The notes: generated by a model from the letters alone, not told the origin. A stretch of DNA of 64,000 bases from Kribbella qitaiheensis (GCF_014217565.1 NZ_CP043661.1:4588001-4652000), one strand, 5' to 3'. Positions 16,687 through 25,497 are shown, counted from the stretch's first letter. A program made the numbers and translations.

Positions 16687-17295
16687 TCACAGGTACATCC
16701 CGCCGCTGCCGGGGCCGTCGGTGTTGCCGGCCTGCGGGGAACCGGGGAACTGGCCCTCTTCCGGCGGCAGTTGCTGGCCACCTGGCAGTGCGCGGCGCAT
16801 CGACTCGAGCTGCTGCCGGGCCGCCATCTGCTGGGCGAACAGAGCGGTCTGGATGCCGTGGAACAGTCCTTCGAGCCAGCCGACCAGCTGGGCCTGCGCG
16901 ATCCGCAGTTCGGCCTCGGTCGGCGTGCTGTCGTCGGTGAAGTCGAGGCTGAGCCGTTCCAGCTCTTCGACCAGCTCCGGCGCCAGGCCGCTTTCCAGCT
17001 CCTTGATGGAGGCCTCGTGGATCGTTTTCAGCTGCTGCCGGCTGGCCTCGTCGAGCGGCGCGGACTTCACCTCTTCGAGCAGCTGGCGGACCATGTTCGC
17101 CACCCGCATCACCTTGGCCGGCTGCTCGACGAGCTCCGTCACCGAGCGTGGCTCCTCGTCGTGCTCATGGTCGTCCTCGGCGCGCGGCGGCCCCTCGACG
17201 GCCATGCCGTCCGGACCGACGATCAGGATCTTGCCGTCCTCGGTCTGGGCGCCGGCCATCGGCATCCCCTGGCCCTCGCTGCTGCTCTCGCTCAT
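16687..17295 (-). CDS. bpa: Bacterial proteasome activator Bpa/PafE
   Basis: The 202-residue protein matches Bpa, the ATP-independent ring activator of the actinobacterial 20S proteasome. It has an acidic disordered N terminus with DGKILIVGPDG, a helical core (VMRVANMVRQLLEEVKSAP, EASIKELESGLAPELVEEL) and ELRIAQAQLVGWLEGLFHGIQ. The Mycobacterium protein ends in GQYL, which docks into the proteasome alpha ring; here the C terminus is GGMYL, keeping the Tyr-Leu that matter. It would feed unfolded proteins such as HspR to the proteasome. No proteasome genes are in the window. Confidence 0.92.
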   Translation of the reverse strand: MSESSSEGQGMPMAGAQTEDGKILIVGPDGMAVEGPPRAEDDHEHDEEPRSVTELVEQPAKVMRVANMVRQLLEEVKSAPLDEASRQQLKTIHEASIKELESGLAPELVEELERLSLDFTDDSTPTEAELRIAQAQLVGWLEGLFHGIQTALFAQQMAARQQLESMRRALPGGQQLPPEEGQFPGSPQAGNTDGPGSGGMYL

Positions 17296-17333
17296 TCAGC
17301 CATCCTAGATCCCTGGTGCTAGCGCATCGGGGG

Positions 17334-17861
17334 CTAGTGCCTGGAGCGGTGCCTGCGGACGGCGTCGCGGTTGGCGCAGGCGGGGCTGCAGTAGCGCTGG
17401 CGGCCACCGCGGGACAGGTCGGCGTACACGTTGTCGCAGCCGTCCGTGCTGCAGCGGCCCAGTCGCGTGATTCCACGGCCGGCCAGGTGCAGGGCTGTGC
17501 CGGTGCTGATCAGCGTCGCGACCAGGCGCCCGACCGGAACGTTGTCGGGGCGGTAGTGCATGTGCCACCCATCGCCGGCGTGGTTCGTCAGCCGCGGATG
17601 CTCGGTGTACTTCGCCAGCATCTCGTTGGCCAGCTTCACCCGGGTCACCTCATCCGGCGCATCGACTACAGCCAGCCACTCGTCGAGTGCTACCCGTACT
17701 GCGGCCAGGTCGGCCTGGGTCACCTCCCGGTTGCGGACCAGGCGGCTTTCGACGCCGCTCTCCTCGCATCGCTCGGCCAGCTCGGCCGGAGTAGCGGCCG
17801 GGTTCGTCACCAGGTTGACGGCCAGTAGGACCGCGTCGGCGCCGTAAGGGTTGAGATGCAC
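17334..17861 (-). CDS. ABATE/CGNR zinc-finger protein
   Basis: The 175-residue protein has an N-terminal helical ABATE-like domain (NPYGADAVLLAVNLVTNP at residues 4-21, typical of the family) and a C-terminal CGNR-type zinc finger: C-x4-C in RCSTDGCDNVY, then RYCSPACANRDAVRRHR. The CGNR box itself appears as CANR. The family comprises stress-linked putative transcription factors. It is divergent from a small 59-residue protein at 17887. Confidence 0.82.
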   Translation of the reverse strand: MHLNPYGADAVLLAVNLVTNPAATPAELAERCEESGVESRLVRNREVTQADLAAVRVALDEWLAVVDAPDEVTRVKLANEMLAKYTEHPRLTNHAGDGWHMHYRPDNVPVGRLVATLISTGTALHLAGRGITRLGRCSTDGCDNVYADLSRGGRQRYCSPACANRDAVRRHRSRH

Positions 17862-17886
17862 AATGGCATTACATCACGATGGTGCC

Positions 17887-18066
17887 ATGAGTACCAGAGA
17901 AGCCACTCCAGCAGCAGGCCACCGGCACCGGTGGAGCGTCGAATCCGCACATCAGGTCAGTGAGGGCCTGCTCGTCTACCAGCGCTGCGAGTGCGGCCGG
18001 CGACGAGTCGCCAGTACGCCGGCGTACCCGGTCGCCTACCCGGGCCTCGCCGCAGTCGATGCCTGA
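17887..18066 (+). CDS. Small protein with a Cys/Arg-rich motif, function unknown
   Basis: The 59-residue product has HRHRWSVESAHQVSEG followed by LVYQRCECGRRRVAS, a C-x-C motif with flanking His residues that could be half of a zinc site. It has ordinary high-GC codon use. ATG 17887 is preferred because the His-rich segment begins soon after it; an in-frame ATG at 17851 exists. It is divergent from the CGNR zinc-finger gene, 25 bp away. I do not recognise a named family. Confidence 0.55.
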   Translation: MSTREATPAAGHRHRWSVESAHQVSEGLLVYQRCECGRRRVASTPAYPVAYPGLAAVDA

Positions 18067-18096
18067 GGGGGCAATCGTGGCGAGGCCGGGAAGGCT

Positions 18097-20766
18097 CTAG
18101 TCGATCCGGCTGACCATGGGCAGCCGAGAGCGGGTCAACAGCCAGGCGAGCAGGCCCGCGGCCAACGGGATCACGACCACGATGCCACCCAGCTCCCGCC
18201 ACGGGATCGCGAAGTACGGCGAACCGAAGGCGACCCGGGCCGTGTAGCCGTACAGGGCACCGACGAACACCCCGAGCACGCATCCGAGTTGGCCGATCAA
18301 CCAGGCCTGGGCAGCGGCGAGGCTGCGCCGCTGGCGTGGTTTGGCTCCCACCGCCGCCAGCGTCGCGAGGTCGGCCCGGCCCTCCGCGGCCGACAGCGAG
18401 ACGGCGATCGCGACACCGAGCAAGGTCACCACACCGGCGGCGGACAACAGGATGACGAGCGCCAGGTCGGCCGGACTCTCGTAGCCCTTCTCGATCTTCA
18501 GGGCGTCCTCGGAACCGAGGAAGTTCGCCGCGGTCTCGAGTTCGGTCTTGGTCGGTTCGCGGGTGAGTGCGAGATGTGTCTGCTGGACGGTGATCGTGCC
18601 GAGCGTCTTGGCTGTCTGCGTCGCGACCAGGGCCTGCCGCTCGAAGGCTGCGAGTTCGTGGGACGGCTTCAGCTTGCTGACGAGGATCTGTCGTTCCTTG
18701 CCGGACGCTGTCCCGGCCCAGGTGCCCAGCCGCGCTTTGTCGCCTTCGAAACCGGGCGTCTGGACGATGATCTTGCCGGCCCGAAGTTCAGCGGCCATCT
18801 CGGTGCCGTTGCCACCGAGACTCGCGATGAAGTCCGGATCGACCGCCAGCAAGGGCGCGGCCGCCATGTGAGCGCCCAGCGGGAACGCCACCAAGGGATC
18901 CGTGTAGACGAACTGGCCCTGCCGCTCGGAGTGGGCTCCCGGCGGGTTCACCGGACCGAGCCGGCTGATGCTCTTGGTCGGCAAGGCGCCGGCCACGTTC
19001 CGCTCCAGCGCGGCGGTCCAGATCACGGTTCCGGTGTTGCCCGTGCTCGTGTTGTCGCCGTTGTACCTGACGATCGCGTCGCCGTCCCGCCCTGTCGGCA
19101 CATAGTCCTTGGCCGACGCCGCGAAGGAGTTGGCCAACGCGAAGGCCATCGCCGCGGTCCCCGCGACCGACATCATGATCGCGGCTGCGGCCGGACCGGT
19201 CCGGTGCCGGTGCCGTGCGGCGTCGCGGAGGGCGAGCCGTCCGCTCAGCGGGAGCGCTTTGCCGATGGTGGCGGCCCGCGCGATCAGATTCGGCAGCACC
19301 CAGACCAGGCCGGCGATCACGCAGGTGATGCCGAGCAGGATCAGCGCGATCGGCTGCTCCGGGGTGATCCCGCCCTGGTAGACGTTGGGATCGGCGGCCG
19401 CGTCCTTCTTGTGATGTGCATAGATGGCTGCCATCCAGCTGGTGCCGAGAACGACGGCGACGACGCCGCCCGCGACCAGGAGCAGCGCGGGCCGCCGCAG
19501 CTTGGTGGCCCTCCCGGACGTCGCGAATCGCCCGGCCAACGCAGCCATCGGCGGCTGCTTCGCGGCCGTATGCGCCGGTACCACGGCCGCCAGCAACCCC
19601 GCGATGGCGCCGATCGCTCCGATCAGCAAGAGCCGGCCGACCGGGAACTGAATCTCGGTGATCAACCGGCCGGTCAGCGATTCCCACAACGGCTTTCCGG
19701 CCACCAGCGCGACCGCTGCCACCGCGATGCCGCCGCCGGCGCCGACCAGACCGATGACGATCCCCTGCGCGAGCACGATGCGGCGGATGTCGGCCGGAGT
19801 GCCGCCCGTCGCCGCGACGAGGCCGAGCGTCCGGGTCTGGCGCCGGGCGCCGACCGCGAACGCCGTACCGGCGAGCAGGACGATCTCGAGTACGCCGAAG
19901 CCGATCACCAGCATCATCACGGCGATCCCGCTGCCGGCGTACGAGTTTTCGAAGCCGGCCGGCGGGTCGACGATGACGGCCCGAGGCGTGAGTACGACCC
20001 CTTGGCCGGCCAGTTTTTCCTGCAGGGCTTGCAGCTCCGCGGTGGCGGGAAGGTCCGCCAGATACCCTCGCTCGGCGTCCGCGCCCTGGCTGGCCAAGGG
20101 CGAAGTGGGCGGTGCCCAGATCGACCTGGCCTTGGTCGCGGCCGGGGTCTTGGCGATGCCGACCACCTGGTAGCTGGGCCCGTCCTGGGCCGAGATCTCG
20201 GCGCCCGGCTTGAGTTTTCCGCCGGTCAGCAGGCCGAGATGTTTGGCGAGTGCCGGGCTGAGGGCAACCTCATTCGTTGCTGATGGCAATCGTCCCTGGT
20301 CCAGCAAATAGGTGCCGGTCGACAGGCCGGCGGTCCCGTCCACCAGGTCGACCGGGTAGGAGGCAGCGGCCGAGCCGGTGGTCCTGATCGTCGTCGTGGA
20401 GATCGTGCTGGTCCGGGCGGCCAGTTTCGTTCCGGCGGGAAGGAGCTGCGACAGGTCGACCTTGCCAGGATCGCGTTGCACGTCCTTGCTGGGATCCTGG
20501 CTGTACTTGTAGCCGCCGTTCTCGACCTGCTGGTAGTCGACCGTGACGGTCTGGTGGACGGTCACGACAACCTGCGCATCCGCCTTGCCGATCAACTCGG
20601 TCGCCCGCGCTTCTCCGGTCGGGGACATGCTGAGCGCCAACATGCCGAGCCAGCTCGCGGCCATTACCGGCAGGCCGATCAGCGCCGCGATCAACGCGGT
20701 GCGGCCGGGCGAGCGAAGCGCGGTACGGCGTGCTATCCGGAGGGCCGGTCCCCAGTTGTGTCCCAT
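18097..20766 (-). CDS. FtsX/MacB-type ABC transporter permease
   Basis: The 889-residue membrane protein has the duplicated FtsX layout: one N-terminal helix (residues about 20-45), a large extracytoplasmic domain, a block of three helices around 280-400, a second helix-soluble domain-helix unit, and a last three-helix block ending LLTRSRLPMVSRID. The extracytoplasmic domains contain Gly/Ser-rich loops. Such permeases work as mechanotransmission exporters or in antimicrobial-peptide resistance. It forms an operon with its ATPase (1-nt overlap at 20766) and a PadR regulator. Confidence 0.87.
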   Translation of the reverse strand: MGHNWGPALRIARRTALRSPGRTALIAALIGLPVMAASWLGMLALSMSPTGEARATELIGKADAQVVVTVHQTVTVDYQQVENGGYKYSQDPSKDVQRDPGKVDLSQLLPAGTKLAARTSTISTTTIRTTGSAAASYPVDLVDGTAGLSTGTYLLDQGRLPSATNEVALSPALAKHLGLLTGGKLKPGAEISAQDGPSYQVVGIAKTPAATKARSIWAPPTSPLASQGADAERGYLADLPATAELQALQEKLAGQGVVLTPRAVIVDPPAGFENSYAGSGIAVMMLVIGFGVLEIVLLAGTAFAVGARRQTRTLGLVAATGGTPADIRRIVLAQGIVIGLVGAGGGIAVAAVALVAGKPLWESLTGRLITEIQFPVGRLLLIGAIGAIAGLLAAVVPAHTAAKQPPMAALAGRFATSGRATKLRRPALLLVAGGVVAVVLGTSWMAAIYAHHKKDAAADPNVYQGGITPEQPIALILLGITCVIAGLVWVLPNLIARAATIGKALPLSGRLALRDAARHRHRTGPAAAAIMMSVAGTAAMAFALANSFAASAKDYVPTGRDGDAIVRYNGDNTSTGNTGTVIWTAALERNVAGALPTKSISRLGPVNPPGAHSERQGQFVYTDPLVAFPLGAHMAAAPLLAVDPDFIASLGGNGTEMAAELRAGKIIVQTPGFEGDKARLGTWAGTASGKERQILVSKLKPSHELAAFERQALVATQTAKTLGTITVQQTHLALTREPTKTELETAANFLGSEDALKIEKGYESPADLALVILLSAAGVVTLLGVAIAVSLSAAEGRADLATLAAVGAKPRQRRSLAAAQAWLIGQLGCVLGVFVGALYGYTARVAFGSPYFAIPWRELGGIVVVIPLAAGLLAWLLTRSRLPMVSRID

Positions 20767-21485
20767 CAGCGGGCTTCCAGCAGGACGTCGGCCTCGGGCA
20801 GCGGGCCGGCCTGGCCTACCAGGACACCATCGCGCAGGTAGACGACGCGGTCCGCCCAGGCGGCGTGCCGGGCGTCGTGGGTGACGAGGACGCCGCCGAT
20901 GCCGTGCTGGTCGCAGCGGTCGCGGAGCAGTTGGAGGACTGCCTCGCCGGTGTCGGAGTCGAGTGCTCCGGTCGGCTCGTCGGCGAGGAGGAGCCGCCGT
21001 TCGCCGACGATCGCGCGGGCGATCGCGACCCGCTGCCGCTGCCCACCGGACATGTCGTCGGGAAACCTGTCGGCCAGCTCAGGGATGGCCACCTCCAGCA
21101 GGGCAGCTTCGGCGTACTTGCGCGCGGTACGGGCACGGGCACCGTCCAGTTCTAGCGGAAGTGCGACGTTCTCGGCCGCGGTGAGTGCGGGGATCAGGTT
21201 GAAGTCCTGGAAGACGTAGCCGATCCGGCGGCGGCGCAGGGCGGCGACGGAGTTCCGGCTGAGCGTCGTGATGTCGTTGCCGTCGATCAGGATCTCGCCG
21301 CTGGTCGGCTGGTCGAGTCCGCCCGCGCAGGTGAGCAGGGTCGACTTGCCGGATCCGGAGGGCCCCATCACCGCGACCAGCTCGCCGGTGGCGACGGCCA
21401 GATCGACGCCGCGGAGCGCGTACACGGCTTGGTCGCCCGTGCCGTGCTGCCGGGTCAGCTTGCGGATATCCAGAATGCTGTTCAT
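20766..21485 (-). CDS. LolD/MacB-type ABC transporter ATP-binding protein
   Basis: The 239-residue ATPase has Walker A GPSGSGKST (residues about 41-49), Q-loop FQDFNL, signature MSGGQRQRVAIARA, Walker B LLLADEPTGALDS and the switch His in VLVTHDARHAA. LDS after the Walker B Glu is typical of the MacB/LolD exporter group that pairs with FtsX permeases. It overlaps the PadR gene stop by 4 nt and the permease start by 1 nt, so all three genes are cotranscribed from the promoter beside the 28-bp palindrome at 22064. Confidence 0.92.
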   Translation of the reverse strand: MNSILDIRKLTRQHGTGDQAVYALRGVDLAVATGELVAVMGPSGSGKSTLLTCAGGLDQPTSGEILIDGNDITTLSRNSVAALRRRRIGYVFQDFNLIPALTAAENVALPLELDGARARTARKYAEAALLEVAIPELADRFPDDMSGGQRQRVAIARAIVGERRLLLADEPTGALDSDTGEAVLQLLRDRCDQHGIGGVLVTHDARHAAWADRVVYLRDGVLVGQAGPLPEADVLLEAR

Positions 21486-22063
21486 CGTCGGACCCCCGGG
21501 TCGGTGTTCTGCGGCTTGCTCACGGACGCTTTTTGAGGCTGTGTTTTCTGATGGCGCGAGAGCATCGCCTCGCAGTGGTCGAGCCAGCGGATCTCGGCCT
21601 CGGCGGCGAAGATCATCGACTCCAGGACGAGGCGCCAGGAGATGTCGCCGTCGCTGCTCTGGCGCTTCAGCCGGGTCATCTCCTGCAGCGCCTGCATCGT
21701 CGAGCCGCGTTGCCGCTGCACCACCGCGGTCACGTTCACCCCCGGTACTGCGAGCGCGAGGGCCAGCTTGATCGCCAGCTCGTCCCGCGGCCGCGACTCG
21801 CGCGTCACCGGGGTCTCGAACCAGTTGATCAGCTCGGCCCGGCCGGCATCGGTGATCTCGTACATCGATCGGCCGTCGCCGTCCCCCTCGCCGTGAGCGG
21901 CCGCGACGAATCCGTCCCGCTCCAGCCGGGTCAGGGTGGTGTAGACCTGCCCGATGTTCAGCGGCCAGGTGGAACCGGTGGCGGCTTCGAACTCCCCGCG
22001 CAGTTGGTACCCGTACTTGGGCTCTGTCCGCAGCAGGGCCAGCAGCCCGTGTTTGATCGACAT
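21482..22063 (-). CDS. PadR-family transcriptional regulator
   Basis: The 193-residue protein has the PadR winged helix (SIKHGLLALLRTEPKYGYQLRGEFEA, TLTRLERDGFV) and a C-terminal helical dimerisation domain (TRESRPRDELAIKLALAL). It is the first gene of an operon with an FtsX-type ABC transporter. A perfect 28-bp palindrome begins next to its start codon, so it probably represses itself and the transporter until an effector, perhaps the exported compound, binds. Confidence 0.92.
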   Translation of the reverse strand: MSIKHGLLALLRTEPKYGYQLRGEFEAATGSTWPLNIGQVYTTLTRLERDGFVAAAHGEGDGDGRSMYEITDAGRAELINWFETPVTRESRPRDELAIKLALALAVPGVNVTAVVQRQRGSTMQALQEMTRLKRQSSDGDISWRLVLESMIFAAEAEIRWLDHCEAMLSRHQKTQPQKASVSKPQNTDPGVRR

Positions 22064-22091
22064 AGATACTGAGTATGCATACTCAGTATCT
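22064..22091. promoter_or_regulatory. 28-bp perfect palindrome, PadR operator
   Basis: Fourteen-base arms beginning AGATACTGAGTATG meet without a spacer. It starts directly at the PadR start codon (22063, reverse strand), so bound protein would block the ribosome-binding/promoter region. Confidence 0.7.
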
Positions 22092-22117
22092 GCTGGTCAA
22101 TGGTGCGTTGTGTGTGC

Positions 22118-22690
22118 CTACTCGGATCGGACCAGGCGGCGGACGATCTTGGCGGTGATGGCGTCGATGTCGTACGGGCGGCCGGTGCCTGGGGTGAGTT
22201 GGTCCAGGACGAGGCCGTCGAGCGCGAAATGGAGCAGCCGGACCTCTTCGGCGCCGCCCGGCAGGCCGGCTTGGACGTGGAACGAGACGTCGGTGTCGAA
22301 GCCCTGCCGGAGGGTGCGCGCCAGGATCTCGTGCAGGCCTGGGTTGCGGGCGGCTTCGAGGCGGAGATCGAACAGGGCGAGTGAGAGCTCGGGGCGGCCG
22401 AGGAGTCGCTCGACGATGTAGCGCACGTAGTCGACGACCAGGTCGATCGACGGCTCGCGTTCGGCGAGTGGTGCAAGTACTGCGTCGTCGGGGGCGAGGC
22501 GTTCGAAGATTCGCTCGCCGAGGGCGCCGAGCAGGGCGTCGCGGGTGCGGAAGTAGTTCGACGCCGTACCCGCGGGCAGGCCGGCCGCAGCATCGACCGC
22601 GCGATGGGTCAGGCCGCGGGCGCCGGACTCGGCCAGTACGGCGAGGCCGGCGTCGGCCAGCTGGGTGCGGCGTTCCGGGTTCCTGGGCAC
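22118..22690 (-). CDS. TetR-family transcriptional regulator
   Basis: The 190-residue protein has the TetR DNA-binding domain: ERRTQLADAGLAVLAESG, then GLTHRAVDAAAGLPAGTASNYFRTRDALL (residues about 27-55), followed by an all-helical ligand domain. It is divergent from a VOC/glyoxalase-like protein at 22764, with a 15-bp inverted repeat between them. It probably represses both genes. Ligand unknown. Confidence 0.92.
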   Translation of the reverse strand: MPRNPERRTQLADAGLAVLAESGARGLTHRAVDAAAGLPAGTASNYFRTRDALLGALGERIFERLAPDDAVLAPLAEREPSIDLVVDYVRYIVERLLGRPELSLALFDLRLEAARNPGLHEILARTLRQGFDTDVSFHVQAGLPGGAEEVRLLHFALDGLVLDQLTPGTGRPYDIDAITAKIVRRLVRSE

Positions 22691-22694
22691 GTTG

Positions 22695-22750
22695 ACAACT
22701 GTAGCAGCTATGTACTACAACTGTCGTGGTCAACAACGACAGTTGTAGTA
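22695..22750. promoter_or_regulatory. Triple TetR operator between divergent genes
   Basis: Arms of 15 bp at 22713-22727 and 22736-22750, separated by 8 nt, form a near-ideal palindrome. A third half-site, ACAACTGTAG at 22695-22704, pairs with 22715-22724 to make a second, overlapping palindrome next to the tetR start. Together they could occlude both divergent promoters. Confidence 0.7.
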
Positions 22751-22763
22751 GTCAGGAGAACGT

Positions 22764-23180
22764 ATGCAACCCGCCGCCTTCGGCGCCACCGTGGTCACCT
22801 CCAAGCCCGCTGAGGTCGCCGCGTTCTATCAGCAACACTTCGAGCTGCAGATCACGATCGACCTGGGCTGGTTCATCTGCGTCCGCCGGGGCGACGCGAG
22901 CTGGGAGCTCGCGATCACCGAACGCGGCCACGAGTCGGTGCCGGCCGCGGTGTCCGCAGCGAAGGACAGCACGAACGTCTTCGGCTTCATCGTCGAGGAC
23001 GCCGACAAGGTCGCCCAGGCGCTGACCGAGGCAGGCGTACCGCTGGAGGGCGAGGTCGTCACCGAGGTCTGGGGCCAGCGCCACTTCCACGTCCGCGACC
23101 CCGAAGGCACCTGGATCGACGTCATCCAACTGGTCGCCCCTGATCCCGACTGGCTGGCGGCCAATCTGCCCGCCTCCTGA
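22764..23180 (+). CDS. VOC-family (glyoxalase/bleomycin resistance-like) protein
   Basis: The 138-residue protein has the paired beta-alpha-beta-beta-beta modules of the VOC fold: a first module with STKPAEVAAFYQ-like spacing (TSKPAEVAAFYQQHFEL, residues 11-27) and a second with EDADKVAQALTEAGVPLEG and HFHVRDPEGTWIDVIQ, where the late His and Glu/Asp positions can bind metal. The ATG at 22764 has AGGAG 5 nt upstream. It is under the adjacent TetR operator, so likely handles the compound that relieves TetR. Confidence 0.85.
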   Translation: MQPAAFGATVVTSKPAEVAAFYQQHFELQITIDLGWFICVRRGDASWELAITERGHESVPAAVSAAKDSTNVFGFIVEDADKVAQALTEAGVPLEGEVVTEVWGQRHFHVRDPEGTWIDVIQLVAPDPDWLAANLPAS

Positions 23181-23181
23181 A

Positions 23182-23210
23182 AGACCGGGGCCCGCAGTAC
23201 GGGGGTCTTC
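23182..23210. terminator. Convergent hairpin after VOC gene
   Basis: AAGACC and GGTCTT with inner CCCG/CGGG pairing lie between the VOC stop (23180) and the quinone oxidoreductase stop (23209). A bulge of four G weakens it. Confidence 0.4.
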
Positions 23211-24186
23211 AGAGGGTGAGGAGGACCTTGCCGATCTGGGTGGATTGTTCGAGGGTCTCGTGGGCCTGGGCGACGGCGTCCAGGGGGAAGGTGCGGTGGA
23301 CGATCGGGCGGACCTTCTTCGCGGCGACCAGCGGCCACACGTGGCCGACCACCTCGGCGAGGATGCGGCCCTTGTCCTCGACCGACCGGACCCGTAGCCC
23401 GGCCCCGGTGATGGAGCCGCGCCGGCTCATCAACCGGCCGAGGTCGATCTCGCCGCGGGTGCCGCCCTGCATGCCGATCACGACCAGGCGGCCGTCGTAG
23501 GCGAGCGTCTTCACGTTGTCCGACAGGTACTTCGCGCCCATGATGTCGAGGATGACGTCGGCGCCGGCCTTGTTCGTCGCCTCGTTCACCACCGACGCCC
23601 ACTCGGCGTCCTTGTAGTTGATCGCGACGTCGGCACCGAGCCGCGTACAGAAATCCATCTTGTCCGTACTTCCGACCGTGCAAATCACCCGGGCACCATG
23701 CGCGACACCCAACTGGATCGCCATCGTGCCGATCCCCGACGCGCCGCCGTGGACGAGCAGCGTCTCGCCTTCCTTCAGGTGCGCCGTCATGAAGATGTTC
23801 GACCACACCGTCGCCACCACCTCGGGCAGCGCCGCCGCACTCACGAGGTCGATACCTTCCGGCACGGGCATCACCTGCGGAGCCGGTACTACAACCTTCT
23901 CGGCATATCCACCACCCGCGAGCAACGCGCAGCACTCGTCACCGATCGACCAGTCCTCGACCGCGGAGCCGACCGCGGAGATCGTGCCGGACACCTCGAG
24001 CCCGATCGTCCCGGGCGCACCGGGCGGCGGCGGGTAGTTCCCTTGCCGCTGCAGCAGATCGGCCCGGTTGACCCCGGCCGCAACCACGTCGATGACAACC
24101 TCGTCCACCGCCGGCGTCGGATCCGGGATCTCGCCGACCCGCAGCACCTCGACCCCACCGGCCCCATCACACACGACAGCTCGCAT
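23209..24186 (-). CDS. NAD(P)H quinone oxidoreductase (PIG3-like MDR)
   Basis: The 325-residue protein has the zinc-free MDR layout: a GroES-like half with GVNRADLLQRQGNYPPPPGAPG, the nucleotide motif GASGIGTMAIQLG (residues about 145-157) and a C-terminal FPLDAVAQAHETLEQSTQIGKVLL. The NRADLLQRQG segment is characteristic of PIG3/QOR-type quinone reductases. ATG 24186 is chosen because a TACGGT -10 box lies 7 nt upstream on the reverse strand; an in-frame GTG at 24195 sits inside that promoter. Confidence 0.9.
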   Translation of the reverse strand: MRAVVCDGAGGVEVLRVGEIPDPTPAVDEVVIDVVAAGVNRADLLQRQGNYPPPPGAPGTIGLEVSGTISAVGSAVEDWSIGDECCALLAGGGYAEKVVVPAPQVMPVPEGIDLVSAAALPEVVATVWSNIFMTAHLKEGETLLVHGGASGIGTMAIQLGVAHGARVICTVGSTDKMDFCTRLGADVAINYKDAEWASVVNEATNKAGADVILDIMGAKYLSDNVKTLAYDGRLVVIGMQGGTRGEIDLGRLMSRRGSITGAGLRVRSVEDKGRILAEVVGHVWPLVAAKKVRPIVHRTFPLDAVAQAHETLEQSTQIGKVLLTL

Positions 24187-24302
24187 GACCCCCACCGTAC
24201 CGGCCCCTTGCGCACCTCACCGCCCCAAGCGAGCGGCTACTCCACTGATCACGCCCCTCCTGAGGTCGCGTGTTTCAGGGCGTGTCCGGTGGGTGAGTGT
24301 TC

Positions 24303-24854
24303 TCAGGGCCTCGCCGGTGGGGTGAGGTCGGCCCAGGTGTCGGCGTCGTCGGCGGTGGAGGTCGGCTCGCTCCAGCTCAGGTCGAGCCCGGCGAACAACC
24401 GTCGTACCGACTGGTTGCGCGGATCACCGAGCGCTTCGACCGCGGCGCTCAACGCAGTACGCCGGTACGCGGCCGCGAGCCACTGCTCTCGCCCACCGCT
24501 GTCCCGCAGCCCGTACCCGTCATGCTCGCCCACTCCCGCGACCAGACTCGCCACCGCTGCCTCCGTCAACCACGGCAGATCACACGAAACCACCACAACC
24601 ACAGCCGCTTCGCCATTCCCCAGCCCCGCGGCGATCCCCGCAACAGGCCCACCAGCAGGCGGTTCCTCAACCGCCCAGTCAACCTCCCGGCAAACCTCCC
24701 GCCCAGGACCCACCACCACCGTCGAGCTCGCCAGATTAGTTGCCCTCAGCACCCGATCCAGCAGCGTGACTCCATCCACCCGCACCAACGCCTTGTCCAC
24801 ACCCCCGAACCGCGCAGACGCACCCCCCGCCAACACCACCACATCGAACTCCAC
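24303..24854 (-). CDS. mobA: Molybdenum cofactor guanylyltransferase-like protein
   Basis: The 183-residue protein shows the MobA nucleotidyltransferase start VVLAGGASARFGGVDKAL, then a GPGREVC loop, EEPPAGGPVAGIAAGL, and SCDLPWLT with the metal-binding Asp. MobA adds GMP to Mo-molybdopterin. It is slightly shorter than the usual 190-200 residues. Several in-frame GTG/TTG starts exist between 24875 and 24854; GTG 24854 has GGAG 9 nt upstream. No other moa/moe genes are nearby. Confidence 0.82.
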   Translation of the reverse strand: MEFDVVVLAGGASARFGGVDKALVRVDGVTLLDRVLRATNLASSTVVVGPGREVCREVDWAVEEPPAGGPVAGIAAGLGNGEAAVVVVVSCDLPWLTEAAVASLVAGVGEHDGYGLRDSGGREQWLAAAYRRTALSAAVEALGDPRNQSVRRLFAGLDLSWSEPTSTADDADTWADLTPPARP

Positions 24855-24904
24855 CCCCACAGTCTCCCCCACCAACCCCCGCGCGCTGCGGTTTGGTGCG
24901 GGTG

Positions 24905-25492
24905 TCAGTCCGTTGGCATCAAGGCTGTTCGTCGGGCGGTCATCTGTTGGAGGTCTTCAGCGGAGAGGGCTTCGGTTGCCTTGCGGCGGCTTTCGGTGGC
25001 GGCTTCGAGCTCCGCCGGGGTCATCGCCTCCCCGCAGTGCCCGGCGGCGTTCGTTCAAGTCGTCGAATTCTTCTCGCGTCAGTGCACGCGTCATCGCGGT
25101 CATCCCTTCGATCAGTTCGATCAACTTCTCCGTCGACGGTTCCGTCGCCTGGTCGAGGCCGTCGAGAACACCGAGCAACGTCCGCCGCAGCCGGTTCGCC
25201 GTCGCGAGTTGCTCGTCCACTTGTTCCAGCTGCCGCCGGACGAGCTCCCGCGGGTCGCCGAGTTCGCCGTCCAGCACCTGACCGATCTCGGCAGCGTCAG
25301 CCCGAATCCGCGCAGCGCGACGACCCGATGCAACCGGCGTACGTCGGCGCCGGAGTACAGGCGATGCCCCGCACCACTGCACCGTATTGGCTGCAGCAGC
25401 CCGATCGCGTCGTAGTGATGCAGCGACCGCATGCTGACCCCGGTCGCCTTGGCCAGCTCGCCGATCCGCCAGGTCCTGTCGTCGGTGTTCAT
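24905..25492 (-). pseudogene. MerR-family regulator with two compensating frameshifts
   Basis: From ATG 25492 the frame reads NTDDRTWRIGELAKATGVS and RSLHHYDAIGLLQP, a MerR winged helix. Near 25290 the expected continuation (LAEIGQVLDGELGDPREL) moves to another frame, consistent with one missing base. Around 25030-25033 an extra C in a CCCC run returns it to the original frame, ending MTARRTALMPTD and TGA at 24905. The restored product is about 195 residues and of the TipAL-N type with a C-terminal helical tail. The original frame alone stops at 25121. Either a pseudogene or sequence error. Its MerR-type promoter is intact. Confidence 0.8.
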
Positions 25493-25497
25493 GCTTG

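Noticed and set aside
18289..20283. A 664-codon frame on the + strand
   Set aside because: Antisense of the FtsX permease; composition is Arg/Gly/Gln-rich as expected of a shadow.
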